Assembly: GCA_900768125.1 (NCBI GenBank)
Contig: CAAGBS010000025.1
Span: 1 to 60,721 of the forward strand
Direction of reading: 5' to 3'
DNA: 60,721 nt
Origin: Oscillospiraceae bacterium
Lineage (GTDB): Bacteria > Bacillota > Clostridia > Oscillospirales > Ruminococcaceae
A program made the translations under genes and the position numbers. The notes beneath the pieces were generated by a model. That model worked only from the letters and a program-made list of their open reading frames with translations, was not told the origin of the DNA and ran no database searches. Within the stretch, counting starts at the first letter, position 1, and every line of letters begins with the position of its first letter. Below are positions 43,401 to 51,637 of this stretch, piece by piece.

Positions 43401-45110
43401 TCAGAATCCAAGACTCCTGAAATCCTCTATATCCAGCCCGATATCCTCGAAAAGCTGCGCTATCTCATCATCCTGCATGTCGGTATTCTTATCTTCGGAC
43501 GGTGCCGGCGCGGTACTGCCCGCCGTAACTGAACGCATAAGCAGCGTGCCGTCATACGCAGTCCACCAGTATGACGCGCAATCGTTTCCTGCCGCTGCGT
43601 AGCAGACCGCATTCTGCGCCGGAACGCCCAGCGCTTCTGCGGCGGCGGGAAGCGCGTTATCAGACTTGTAAGCGCCGTCAGCCGGGACTTCCTCCGCGCC
43701 GGATATTTTCACCGCCGCTCCGCCCAGCGGGACTGAATACACAGTCCGGACTGCCGCCGGGGAATCCCCGCTCGCAAAGCTGCATTCAAGAATAATTCCA
43801 TCGCCGGACAGCCGGAATCCATCGCTTTCCACCGTCCTGACTGCGCCGGGGAAAAGCTCTGCGGCTGCGGCGGCTTCCATTCCGACTATGGCGCTGTAGT
43901 CGATGTCGCCGCCCGCAAACTGCCCGGAATATACCGTATTCCCGGCGGCGTCGGTCAGCACTCCCGACCCTGACGGAAGATTTTCCGCAAAGCAGCCCTC
44001 GTACTTCATTCCGTTTGGATATGTCCGGACTGCCGCTCCGGTTATCGCGCCGTCCTTGAAAGTCCCGGTCGTTACTGTTCCGTCCGCGCCGTAAAGCGTG
44101 CCGCTGCCGCTGTACGCTCCGCGCTCGAACTCGCCGGAGTACGCTCTTTCGCCGCCGATGAAAAGCGTCCCCGTCCCGGAATACTCGCCCATTTCGAACG
44201 CTCCGCTGTAAAGTTTGTTCCCGTTCTCATCATAGAGCGTTCCGGCGCCGTTATATTTCCCGGCGGTAAATTCGCCGTTGTATTTCAGAGTGCCGTCCGG
44301 GTAGTATTCCAGCGCTTCCCCGTGTGGGACTCCAGCGCTGAAATTTCCGCTGTAGTGCAGCGAGCCGTCCTCGTAATTCTGCTTCCCCGCGCCCTCTGCG
44401 ACGCCGTCGATGAAATTCCCGGTGAACAGAAGCACGCCGTCACGGGTGATAGTCCCGCTCCCCTGTAGAACTCCGTTTTTGAAATCCCCGCTCAGCACGC
44501 TGCCGTCTTCGGAAAGCTCGCCTGCGCCGTTGTATTTTCCGTCCGCGAACTCCCCGCGGTACAGCACCGTGCCGTCCTCGAGATACAGTATTCCGCTGCC
44601 GCTGTACTGCCCGTCTGAGTAATTCCCGGCGTAGCGGCTTCTGCCGTTTTCCCAGCGTTCTTCGCCGTATTCCTCGTATTTTCCGTCTTTCAGTCTGCCC
44701 TCAAATTCAAGTTCCCCGAAGCTTTCATCGTAGTATATCCGCACCCTGCCGGAATAGCTGCCGACTGCGGCGTCTTTCTCGTAGAAGTCCTTTACCCACC
44801 ACCAGCTTGTGAAAAGCGGGTGCAGCAGGAAAATATACAGCAGCGGTACCGCAATAAGCAGCACAACGATAAGCAATACCAGCGATTTCGCGACATATAT
44901 GCTGCCCCAGTCGAAGTAGTCCTCGCGCTTTTCGGGTTTGCGCCGGACTATCCGCGGAAGCTTTTTCACCGCGCCGGGTACCGCAGTCGCCACCCTGCCT
45001 GCGCTGAACAGGTAGTTCACCTTGCTATATATCACCCGAAACGGGCGCAGCAGCGCGTTTTTCAGCACGCGGAGCGTCAATGCTATGCCGCTGGAGATCT
45101 TCTTGATCAT
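43401..45110 (-). CDS. Membrane-anchored MORN-repeat protein
   Basis: This 569-residue protein has a basic N-terminus, one membrane helix near 72-95 (LVLLIVVLLIAVPLLYIFLL), and then about a dozen MORN-like beta-hairpin repeats (roughly 115-390) of the type YSGEFxxGxYxGxGTLY. A further beta-rich domain (about 395-520) and an acidic tail rich in Asp and Glu follow. The repeats lie after the only helix and so should be outside the membrane. MORN repeats usually bind lipids or organise surfaces. I infer a surface scaffold that docks the machine to the envelope. ATG follows GGAAGG. Confidence 0.78.
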   Translation of the reverse strand: MIKKISSGIALTLRVLKNALLRPFRVIYSKVNYLFSAGRVATAVPGAVKKLPRIVRRKPEKREDYFDWGSIYVAKSLVLLIVVLLIAVPLLYIFLLHPLFTSWWWVKDFYEKDAAVGSYSGRVRIYYDESFGELEFEGRLKDGKYEEYGEERWENGRSRYAGNYSDGQYSGSGILYLEDGTVLYRGEFADGKYNGAGELSEDGSVLSGDFKNGVLQGSGTITRDGVLLFTGNFIDGVAEGAGKQNYEDGSLHYSGNFSAGVPHGEALEYYPDGTLKYNGEFTAGKYNGAGTLYDENGNKLYSGAFEMGEYSGTGTLFIGGERAYSGEFERGAYSGSGTLYGADGTVTTGTFKDGAITGAAVRTYPNGMKYEGCFAENLPSGSGVLTDAAGNTVYSGQFAGGDIDYSAIVGMEAAAAAELFPGAVRTVESDGFRLSGDGIILECSFASGDSPAAVRTVYSVPLGGAAVKISGAEEVPADGAYKSDNALPAAAEALGVPAQNAVCYAAAGNDCASYWWTAYDGTLLMRSVTAGSTAPAPSEDKNTDMQDDEIAQLFEDIGLDIEDFRSLGF

Positions 45111-45140
45111 GTGTCAATTCCTTCCATGAGGGGTTATGTT

Positions 45141-47876
45141 TCAGGCTTCGCTGCCATCGTAGATACGATACGTCAGCCTGCGCTGTCCTGAGTTTATATT
45201 GTGCTCCGACAGATAGAGATAATTTCTCGCCGCGCCGTCGTCCGGGGCGTATTTTACGATATCCATGAAATGCGTTCGCGCCGCGGTGAAGTCCCCGTTT
45301 TCAAACAGCCCGACCGCCTGCGCAAATTCGGCGCTGAACTGCTCTTTCAGCTTTATCATCGCATACGGGTCGCTGTCGAAAATGTCGTAGAGATCGGCTT
45401 CCGCAGTGCCGGGGACGGAGAACCCGCCTATCCTGCGGCTGCGGTATCTTCCCTGCGGTAGCGTGCTGTAGGCTTCCCCGGTGCATACGATATACAGTCC
45501 GCTTTCAGAGCACAGCTTCTCGATCTCCTCCGCTTCGGTTATCACGCCGGATATCGCCGCCGGCTCCATGCGCTTTTCATCGCCGATGAATCCCAGCAGC
45601 ACGTCACCCTCGCTTATCACCACGCGGACGTCTGCGGTGCGCCTGCCGCGCCTTACGCTTATCTCGTTGTATGCCGCCATGGATTCCCGCATTCTTATCG
45701 CCGCGCGAACTGCATCGTCAGCGCTGTTGAATATCGCGCTCAGCCCATTGTACAGAAAATTATACGCGGTGCCGTTGTACTCTGCTATCAGCGGGATAAG
45801 CTGCTCGAATACTCCGTTTATGCTCTCGAAAATATCCTGAGAACCCATCATGCTACCCGGGTCGGACATGGTGAACCTTAGCAGAAGCACCGCCATTCTC
45901 CGCTTGGAATGCAGTGATTTATCAACGCGCTCTATCTGCGTTTCGCCGAGGTTTTTCAGGAAGCTCAGCGGAACGAACCGATAGTAGGAATTATTCAGCT
46001 GCTCAAGGCTGGTGGTCTTTTCAACGATGTGGTCGGACAGCGCCCTGACTGACTTTGAAAGTTCCTCTATCTCGTCCCCGGTGCGTATGTCTATCGGCGC
46101 GTTGTACTCGCCGCAGGCTATGCGGTCCACCGATCTTTTCAGCCTGCGGACTGCGCCCGCCGTTATATTCTCGATTATCATGAATATCACGACAAGTATC
46201 ACGCCGCCGCCGACAAGGAACAGGTCTATCATCTGCTGGATCTCGCTGACCTTATCGGAAAGCCCGCTGACCCGTATCCCGACTATCATGTAAACATCAT
46301 CGGCAGTGACCGGAATCTCTATCTTCCTCATCAGGAACAGCTTTTCGCCATCGGTGCCGCTCGCTTTCAGGAATACCTCGCGGTCCTGCATTTCCTCTGC
46401 GGCGGCGGAAAGTTCCATGCCGTACATCAGGCGGTCTGCGGGAATGCCGGAGGGGTAAAGTTCAGTGGAAGCTATCAGCTCCATTCTGCCGTTCCTGAAT
46501 ATCGCGAGATGTATCTGCGGCTTCTCGTCGTCGCCGGAGAAATCATCGGACGGGTCGGAGGCTTCCGCCGCTTCGCCCTCGGACGCGAACAGCCTTTCAT
46601 ACTCGCTGAACTGCGGTTTTTCGCTCAGCACGCCGCTCATCAGGTCTTCATAGCTGTTGGCGATCAGCTGGGCTTCATGGCTGTAGTTTGCAGTCACGAT
46701 GTTCTCCACCTGCGGGATTATCACCAGGTATGAAAGTGAATACAGCACCATGAATATCAGCATTATCATCAGCAGGGACTGCCGCAGAAGTATCGACAGG
46801 TGCATTTTCATAATGCTGATGTAGAAATCCCAGGTGAGTATAGTCAGCAGTATGACTGCTATTGCCGTTCCCGCAAGGATAAGCACGGCGTTTATCTGCG
46901 CCCCTCGGTCTACTGCGTCCGTGTATATCCTCGACATGACTGAAAAGCTGCCGTAGTACAGCCGGTCGTTTTCGGCGTGAATGCAGCCGAAGATATTTCC
47001 GGTTATTCCCACGGAAATATCCGTAAGGTCGGCGGTCGTGATGGCTTCCTCAGCGTTGATGATACGGCTTCCCGACACCGCCGCCGACATGGACAGGTCC
47101 TTTGAAAGCGTATAGATGTCCCCAGTCGCGGAGTTCATCATGTATACAAGATCTATGCCGTTCCAGAATCTGTCGAAAACCGGAGTCCCGGCTGTGGTAA
47201 GTTCGCGGGAACCGGAGGAATCAAGCACGGTAAGCCCGCCGGGTTTTCCGAGCACAAGGCTGCCGTCCGCGAAGACGTACGCGCCGTAGATGTCGTCCTG
47301 CGGAAGGGCGTACTCGTGGGTTTTGGCGACCGGCTCGGAGTTGTTTTTCAGCGCTGAGAACACCTCAGCCTTACCGCCGTCAAGCAGCGCGAAATATACC
47401 GAATTGTCGTCCTCGCTGAAAGACGATACCATCACGCTGCGCGCGTTCATCAGGCGGGAGGTCTTCTGGGAAAGAAGTTCGGCGGCGTAGGTTCCGTCCT
47501 CGTAGAAGCTGTGGACTGAGACCTCGCTTATGAACAGCGTTTGCTGGTCGTACTTGTATGAGGTGAGATATATCCCCTTGTCGTGCTCGACATATATCCC
47601 TGATATCATGAACGTACCGCCGAAGACCTCCGGGTCGAGTTTCTTTTCGAAAAGCCGCTTTCCGGCTGAATCCACGCACACAAGGTTCTTACCGGAACTG
47701 GTGCTGCTGATATAATAGATATCCCCCGCGCGGTCCAGCGCGTAGACCGAGCTTACCGGCTGTTCAGTCATGCCACCGAAGCCCAGTCCGAAATTGGAGG
47801 TGCCTATCAGCAGCGCCGCTCCTGCGGTACAGTACACAAGAAGTATGACGATAAAGCTGATCACCTTTTTTGCCAT
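45141..47876 (-). CDS. HAMP sensor with a degenerate class III cyclase domain
   Basis: This 911-residue protein has helices at about 5-24, 330-348, 366-388 and 550-568. Residues about 40-320 form an outside beta-propeller-like domain, and 389-548 a second outside sensor. A HAMP domain (570-625) leads to a class III cyclase homology domain (about 640-830) and a TPR-like end (850-900). The lead-in RFVPLSFLKNLG and GDVLLGFIGDEKR fit the cyclase family. The metal Asp positions read VLLLRFT and YNGLSAIF, so both are lost, and the Asn/Arg of the usual VNxAxR are lost too. It should not make cAMP; a binding or regulatory role is likely. I start at 47876, where GGAGG is eight bases upstream. Confidence 0.8.
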   Translation of the reverse strand: MAKKVISFIVILLVYCTAGAALLIGTSNFGLGFGGMTEQPVSSVYALDRAGDIYYISSTSSGKNLVCVDSAGKRLFEKKLDPEVFGGTFMISGIYVEHDKGIYLTSYKYDQQTLFISEVSVHSFYEDGTYAAELLSQKTSRLMNARSVMVSSFSEDDNSVYFALLDGGKAEVFSALKNNSEPVAKTHEYALPQDDIYGAYVFADGSLVLGKPGGLTVLDSSGSRELTTAGTPVFDRFWNGIDLVYMMNSATGDIYTLSKDLSMSAAVSGSRIINAEEAITTADLTDISVGITGNIFGCIHAENDRLYYGSFSVMSRIYTDAVDRGAQINAVLILAGTAIAVILLTILTWDFYISIMKMHLSILLRQSLLMIMLIFMVLYSLSYLVIIPQVENIVTANYSHEAQLIANSYEDLMSGVLSEKPQFSEYERLFASEGEAAEASDPSDDFSGDDEKPQIHLAIFRNGRMELIASTELYPSGIPADRLMYGMELSAAAEEMQDREVFLKASGTDGEKLFLMRKIEIPVTADDVYMIVGIRVSGLSDKVSEIQQMIDLFLVGGGVILVVIFMIIENITAGAVRRLKRSVDRIACGEYNAPIDIRTGDEIEELSKSVRALSDHIVEKTTSLEQLNNSYYRFVPLSFLKNLGETQIERVDKSLHSKRRMAVLLLRFTMSDPGSMMGSQDIFESINGVFEQLIPLIAEYNGTAYNFLYNGLSAIFNSADDAVRAAIRMRESMAAYNEISVRRGRRTADVRVVISEGDVLLGFIGDEKRMEPAAISGVITEAEEIEKLCSESGLYIVCTGEAYSTLPQGRYRSRRIGGFSVPGTAEADLYDIFDSDPYAMIKLKEQFSAEFAQAVGLFENGDFTAARTHFMDIVKYAPDDGAARNYLYLSEHNINSGQRRLTYRIYDGSEA

Positions 47877-47904
47877 GTAACATTCCTCCGTTTTCTTTAC
47901 CAGG

Positions 47905-48639
47905 CTACTTTTCATTTATCCTGCGGCGCTTTTTAACGCCGTTTCTGAGCCGCCTGCCCAGGTATTTCATAAGACTCTCTTTGAGGTATTCGCTGCGGGT
48001 CTTTTCGGCGGCGGGCTGAATCTCACGCCAGACTGAATATGCCGCGGTGCAGCTCCGGAACTCCCCCGAGCACATTTTTCCGATGAAGCCGGCTATCTCA
48101 TCAGGGAAGTATCTGTCCCGGTGGAACATCTGGTCGAGCATTCTGCCCAGTCTTATCGTACGGAAATTGCTCCCGGCGGTGCGGTCGGGGTCGAGCAGCA
48201 TGTTGAAATACACCCGCATGTCCCCCGCGTCGACTACAGCGTTTTCCTCGCACAGCCCGCAGGCTGCTATCCGGTCGTCCGCAAGGTCAAATTCAAGCGA
48301 ACCGCACAGCAGGCTGTCGGCAAGCTTCAGGCTGTTTTCGTATTCCCGGGAATGCTCCGCGAAATACTCGCGGAAAGCTATCCCGCTGCGGTAAACGAAC
48401 ATCGCGGAAAAGCTGCCGCTGGAAGTCAGCAGTCCGCGGAAGCCGTGGAAACGCCGTTTGTCCATCTCGTAAAACAGCGGCAGCAGTTCTTTTATGTAGA
48501 CCATGCTGCTGTATTCGTTCACGATGAAGCCGGTGCCGTCGTTCAGCGTTACTTCGCTGCACAGCGCCGCCTCATACCCCGTGTGCGACCTCAGTACTTC
48601 CGTGACTTTGTATTTTCCGCTGTCGATAAGTCCCTGCAA
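47905..48639 (-). CDS. Degenerate kinase-like protein
   Basis: This 244-residue soluble protein is of unsure family. The N-terminus GKYKVTEVLRSHTGYEAALCSEV, followed by NEYSS, recalls the N-lobe of a Ser/Thr kinase, and CEENAVVDAGDMRVYFN recalls a broken catalytic loop. The glycine loop, the Lys and the HRD/DFG motifs are not intact, so catalysis is unlikely. The end is strongly basic (RRLRNGVKKRRRINEK) and may bind membrane or nucleic acid. It starts at TTG (48639) after GGGAGG. It overlaps the longest frame of the cyclase-like gene but not its preferred start. Confidence 0.5.
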   Translation of the reverse strand: MQGLIDSGKYKVTEVLRSHTGYEAALCSEVTLNDGTGFIVNEYSSMVYIKELLPLFYEMDKRRFHGFRGLLTSSGSFSAMFVYRSGIAFREYFAEHSREYENSLKLADSLLCGSLEFDLADDRIAACGLCEENAVVDAGDMRVYFNMLLDPDRTAGSNFRTIRLGRMLDQMFHRDRYFPDEIAGFIGKMCSGEFRSCTAAYSVWREIQPAAEKTRSEYLKESLMKYLGRRLRNGVKKRRRINEK

Positions 48640-48663
48640 GCCGAAGCCCTCCCCGCTGTGAAA

Positions 48664-50490
48664 TTACTCCTCAACCAGCACGAATGCTGATGTCCTGGTC
48701 TCGCCGTCTGCGTTGCTGCGGGCGATGACCTCGTATGTTCCCTCCTCGGAGGGCGCCTGATACAGTCCGTTGTCGTCTATGCTGCCGCCCTCCGGGTCGT
48801 TGACCGACCAGCTGACCGTCTTGTCCTCGGTGCCGTCCACCTCGGCGGTGAAGCGTACTCTCTCCAACGGTCTCAGCTTCTGGATATCCGGTGTCACCCT
48901 GATGACTATATTGTCGCTGTAGCGCAGCTGTGCAGTGTCGCGGGTAGGCTTGTATGCGAACCAGCGCACCCTCACGCTGTGCCCTTCAACGTAGTCGGAA
49001 AGCCGTATTCCTATGCGGAACGTTCCCTTTTCGGGGCTGAGGAGCGCCGCCGCCTGTATCTTCGGCACGCTCTTTCCGCCCTTTGCCGAGAATATCTCGC
49101 CGTCCCCGAAAAGCAGCTTTCTTTCGCCGTCGTCGTCATACTCGACCGACACCGAAATGCTCACATCGCCTATGCCGAGGTTATGCGGTATATCCTCCGA
49201 AAAGAACTTAGCGTTCACCCGGATAGCACCTGATATCGGGATATCCGCAACGCCCGAGGAAGTCGCGTAGTCGTACGCTTCCGCGGAGGGTATGCCGAAC
49301 CTGAAATTCATCTTCTTGTCGCGGCGGCTGTAGGTCGCGCTGACCTGCGGCTTCTGCCAGTATTCCAGCGTTTCGACCTCGGTAGTCACGCCGCCTTTGA
49401 GGAAATTATCCGGCTTCGCGGAAACTCCCGCTGCGACCGGCTGCGCCGCGGACTGCACCGGGTGCTCCTCCACCGCCGCAGGATTCACCCTCTGCCCGAA
49501 CGGCAGCGGCGTGATATGGCGAATGATGAACCCGGTGCCGATATTCATACAGTCCACCTTGGCAAGGTAAATGGGAGTATTCTCGCCGCCGAGGTGCCGC
49601 TCGAGCGTGCTCATTCTCGTGTCGCGCATGAGGGAGCAGCTTTCCGCGTCGCGGCAGAGGTATATTTCGGGAGCTTCAAGCTGTATCTTGTCGGTGAAAT
49701 CCCCCATCTGCACGGACAGCACCGCTCTTTCCTTATGCAGCGGGACCGAGATATCCGATGCCTCCGCGCAGTGGAGCTGGAAATCCGCGTTGAAAACATC
49801 GTTGCCCAGCGAAGAATCCTCCGTGAAACTCAGCCGGGAGGCTTCCTCGCCGCCGGAGGTGAAATAATCCGCGCTGAACGAATACGCGAACGACACCTGC
49901 GGAGAATCCGCGCCCTTTATCACAACGAACCTTACAGTGATCTCATCGCCGGAAGCCGCGAGCTTCGGGACTATCCTGACTATCCTCAGCCCATGGGAGC
50001 TGTAAACGACTGAAACGCTGTTCACGCCCGCGCCGCCGTAAATTTCCGTGAGGTCCGGCTCGTCGGTGGAAAGATACAGCCTGTAGCCCTCCTCTATCTT
50101 GTTGAACTGCTCGCTGCCGCTGTCGGAAGCGCCGATATTGTTCACCGGTTCGCGGTTCTCCTGCGCATACTGCAGGCAGAGGTAAGCGCGGTCGGACTTC
50201 TCCAGGCTCTCGCAGCCCTCGACCATGCGCAGCTTGCGTATCACCGGGGCGCTGACGCATATCTCGCGTCCCATGTAATCCAGCGCCATTCCGGTCTCAA
50301 CGGAGAAAGAAACGTCATCGTTCCGGTAAACGCCCAGCCCGCAGACCACTCCCGCGCCGAATAGCGTTCTGTTAAGCAGTCTGCGCTTGTTGTTGAAATA
50401 ACGCTGCTCCGTCTCGAAATCCCGGGCGGTGAGCATCTTTCCGTAGAAATATCTGTTTCGCTCCAGCGGAAAGAAATTACTGTTCTTCAT
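48664..50490 (-). CDS. Large eCIS-associated protein with an Ig-like C-terminus
   Basis: This 608-residue protein begins with a conserved-looking segment (RNRYFYGKMLTARDFE, LLNRTLFGAGVVCGLGV, about 11-55), as seen in proteins encoded near the baseplate of tail-like systems. A beta-rich body follows. Residues about 525-605 form a bacterial Ig-like (Big_2) domain with VSWSVNDPEGGSIDDNG and GTYEVIARS. Such domains bind surfaces, so it may be a fibre or target-recognition protein. It starts inside the end of the tail protein gene (14 bases overlap) after AGGAGG. Confidence 0.7.
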   Translation of the reverse strand: MKNSNFFPLERNRYFYGKMLTARDFETEQRYFNNKRRLLNRTLFGAGVVCGLGVYRNDDVSFSVETGMALDYMGREICVSAPVIRKLRMVEGCESLEKSDRAYLCLQYAQENREPVNNIGASDSGSEQFNKIEEGYRLYLSTDEPDLTEIYGGAGVNSVSVVYSSHGLRIVRIVPKLAASGDEITVRFVVIKGADSPQVSFAYSFSADYFTSGGEEASRLSFTEDSSLGNDVFNADFQLHCAEASDISVPLHKERAVLSVQMGDFTDKIQLEAPEIYLCRDAESCSLMRDTRMSTLERHLGGENTPIYLAKVDCMNIGTGFIIRHITPLPFGQRVNPAAVEEHPVQSAAQPVAAGVSAKPDNFLKGGVTTEVETLEYWQKPQVSATYSRRDKKMNFRFGIPSAEAYDYATSSGVADIPISGAIRVNAKFFSEDIPHNLGIGDVSISVSVEYDDDGERKLLFGDGEIFSAKGGKSVPKIQAAALLSPEKGTFRIGIRLSDYVEGHSVRVRWFAYKPTRDTAQLRYSDNIVIRVTPDIQKLRPLERVRFTAEVDGTEDKTVSWSVNDPEGGSIDDNGLYQAPSEEGTYEVIARSNADGETRTSAFVLVEE

Positions 50491-51619
50491 CGTTGCTTCC
50501 TCCTAAAATTATATCTCCGGCTATCCTGCCTGCGTCAGCCCCGGCGCACACGTAACCGCTGAGCACCGAATTAACGCCGAGATAGGTGTGGTCTTCCAGT
50601 ATGACATTGCGCTTCAGTATGACTACCTCCGCTTCCGTGTAGGCTGGTATCCGCTCTTTGAGCCGCTCGGTGAAAATACCGGCTTCGTGCGTATCTGCGA
50701 ACGTTCCCTCCGGCAGAAGCAGGAAAAATCTGTAGGGGTCGGTGCCGAACAGCCGTTTGTAGACCTCGCGGTCCTTACCCTCGCTCACCAGCCGGCGGAC
50801 GCTGAAATATTCGATTATATTCGGCTTTACGCCGTACTCCCGTTCTATCCAGTCGGACAATCCCTGCCGCGTTCCCGTGCGGCGGTAATCCGGGACTGCA
50901 TGGCATATCTTCCGGCGGAGTTCTTCATCGCTCAGGTACGAAAGCCCCTCGTCCGTTATCCAGCCCGCAAGGTACCGCAGCATTTCGCCACGGGCGATGC
51001 GGTAATCAAGGGAGCTTCTCGCCTGTTCAATCCTTGAATCCATGTCGAAGAATATACTGTCGAATATCATCATGAAGCGCGACATAAAGCCGTTTTCGCC
51101 ATCGCTGGAGCGGTAGACTTCCGGAAGATAGTCCATCATGCTCTCGCTTTTCAGCAGCAGCTTTATTTTGTCAATGCGGACGGGCTGGCTGTCCAGCATG
51201 ATGATATCCAGCCGAATCCAGATATAGCGCCCGTGCTGGTTCACAAGCCCGTCGGTACAATTTGTGAACAGCGGGGTGAATAACCCCTCAAGGGTCTGCA
51301 GGCGCTCTGCGGCGCTGACTGACGCGTCCCTGAGCAGGCTGTCAAGTTCGAACGTCCTGCCGCCGTTTTTCACTATCGTGGAATCTGCGGAATAGGCGCT
51401 GACGCGGACTATGGTATTTTCGCCGCACTGCGGGAACAGTTCAAGGCTTCGCCAGAGGAAATCGTGCTCGGTGGAATCCTGCGAGCCGGTTATCAGCGTG
51501 CAGCCGTTGACTCCGGGAGCCGAGACCACTACGCTTTCCTGAATCTCCATTCCATGGAGCAGGCACCGCCGCCACTCGGAAGCACGGTTAAGCGTTATGT
51601 ATGCTCTTGAGCTTTTCAA
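50477..51619 (-). CDS. Phage tail protein I-like (TIGR02242 type)
   Basis: This 380-residue baseplate-periphery protein matches the tail-like family (P2 gpI-related): LLLKSESMMDYLPEVYRSS, FMMIFDSIFFDMDSRIEQ, YLAGWITDEGL, and YRRTGTRQGLSDWIEREYG are the family's typical stretches (about 150-265). The C-terminal part, with LEDHTYLGVNSVLSGYVCAG, is less typical. The start is TTG at 51619 with GAGGG upstream. It follows the second baseplate J-like gene after 18 bases, the standard order in eCIS clusters. Confidence 0.9.
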   Translation of the reverse strand: MKSSRAYITLNRASEWRRCLLHGMEIQESVVVSAPGVNGCTLITGSQDSTEHDFLWRSLELFPQCGENTIVRVSAYSADSTIVKNGGRTFELDSLLRDASVSAAERLQTLEGLFTPLFTNCTDGLVNQHGRYIWIRLDIIMLDSQPVRIDKIKLLLKSESMMDYLPEVYRSSDGENGFMSRFMMIFDSIFFDMDSRIEQARSSLDYRIARGEMLRYLAGWITDEGLSYLSDEELRRKICHAVPDYRRTGTRQGLSDWIEREYGVKPNIIEYFSVRRLVSEGKDREVYKRLFGTDPYRFFLLLPEGTFADTHEAGIFTERLKERIPAYTEAEVVILKRNVILEDHTYLGVNSVLSGYVCAGADAGRIAGDIILGGSNDEEQ

Positions 51620-51637
51620 GGTCTTTATCCCTCACTT

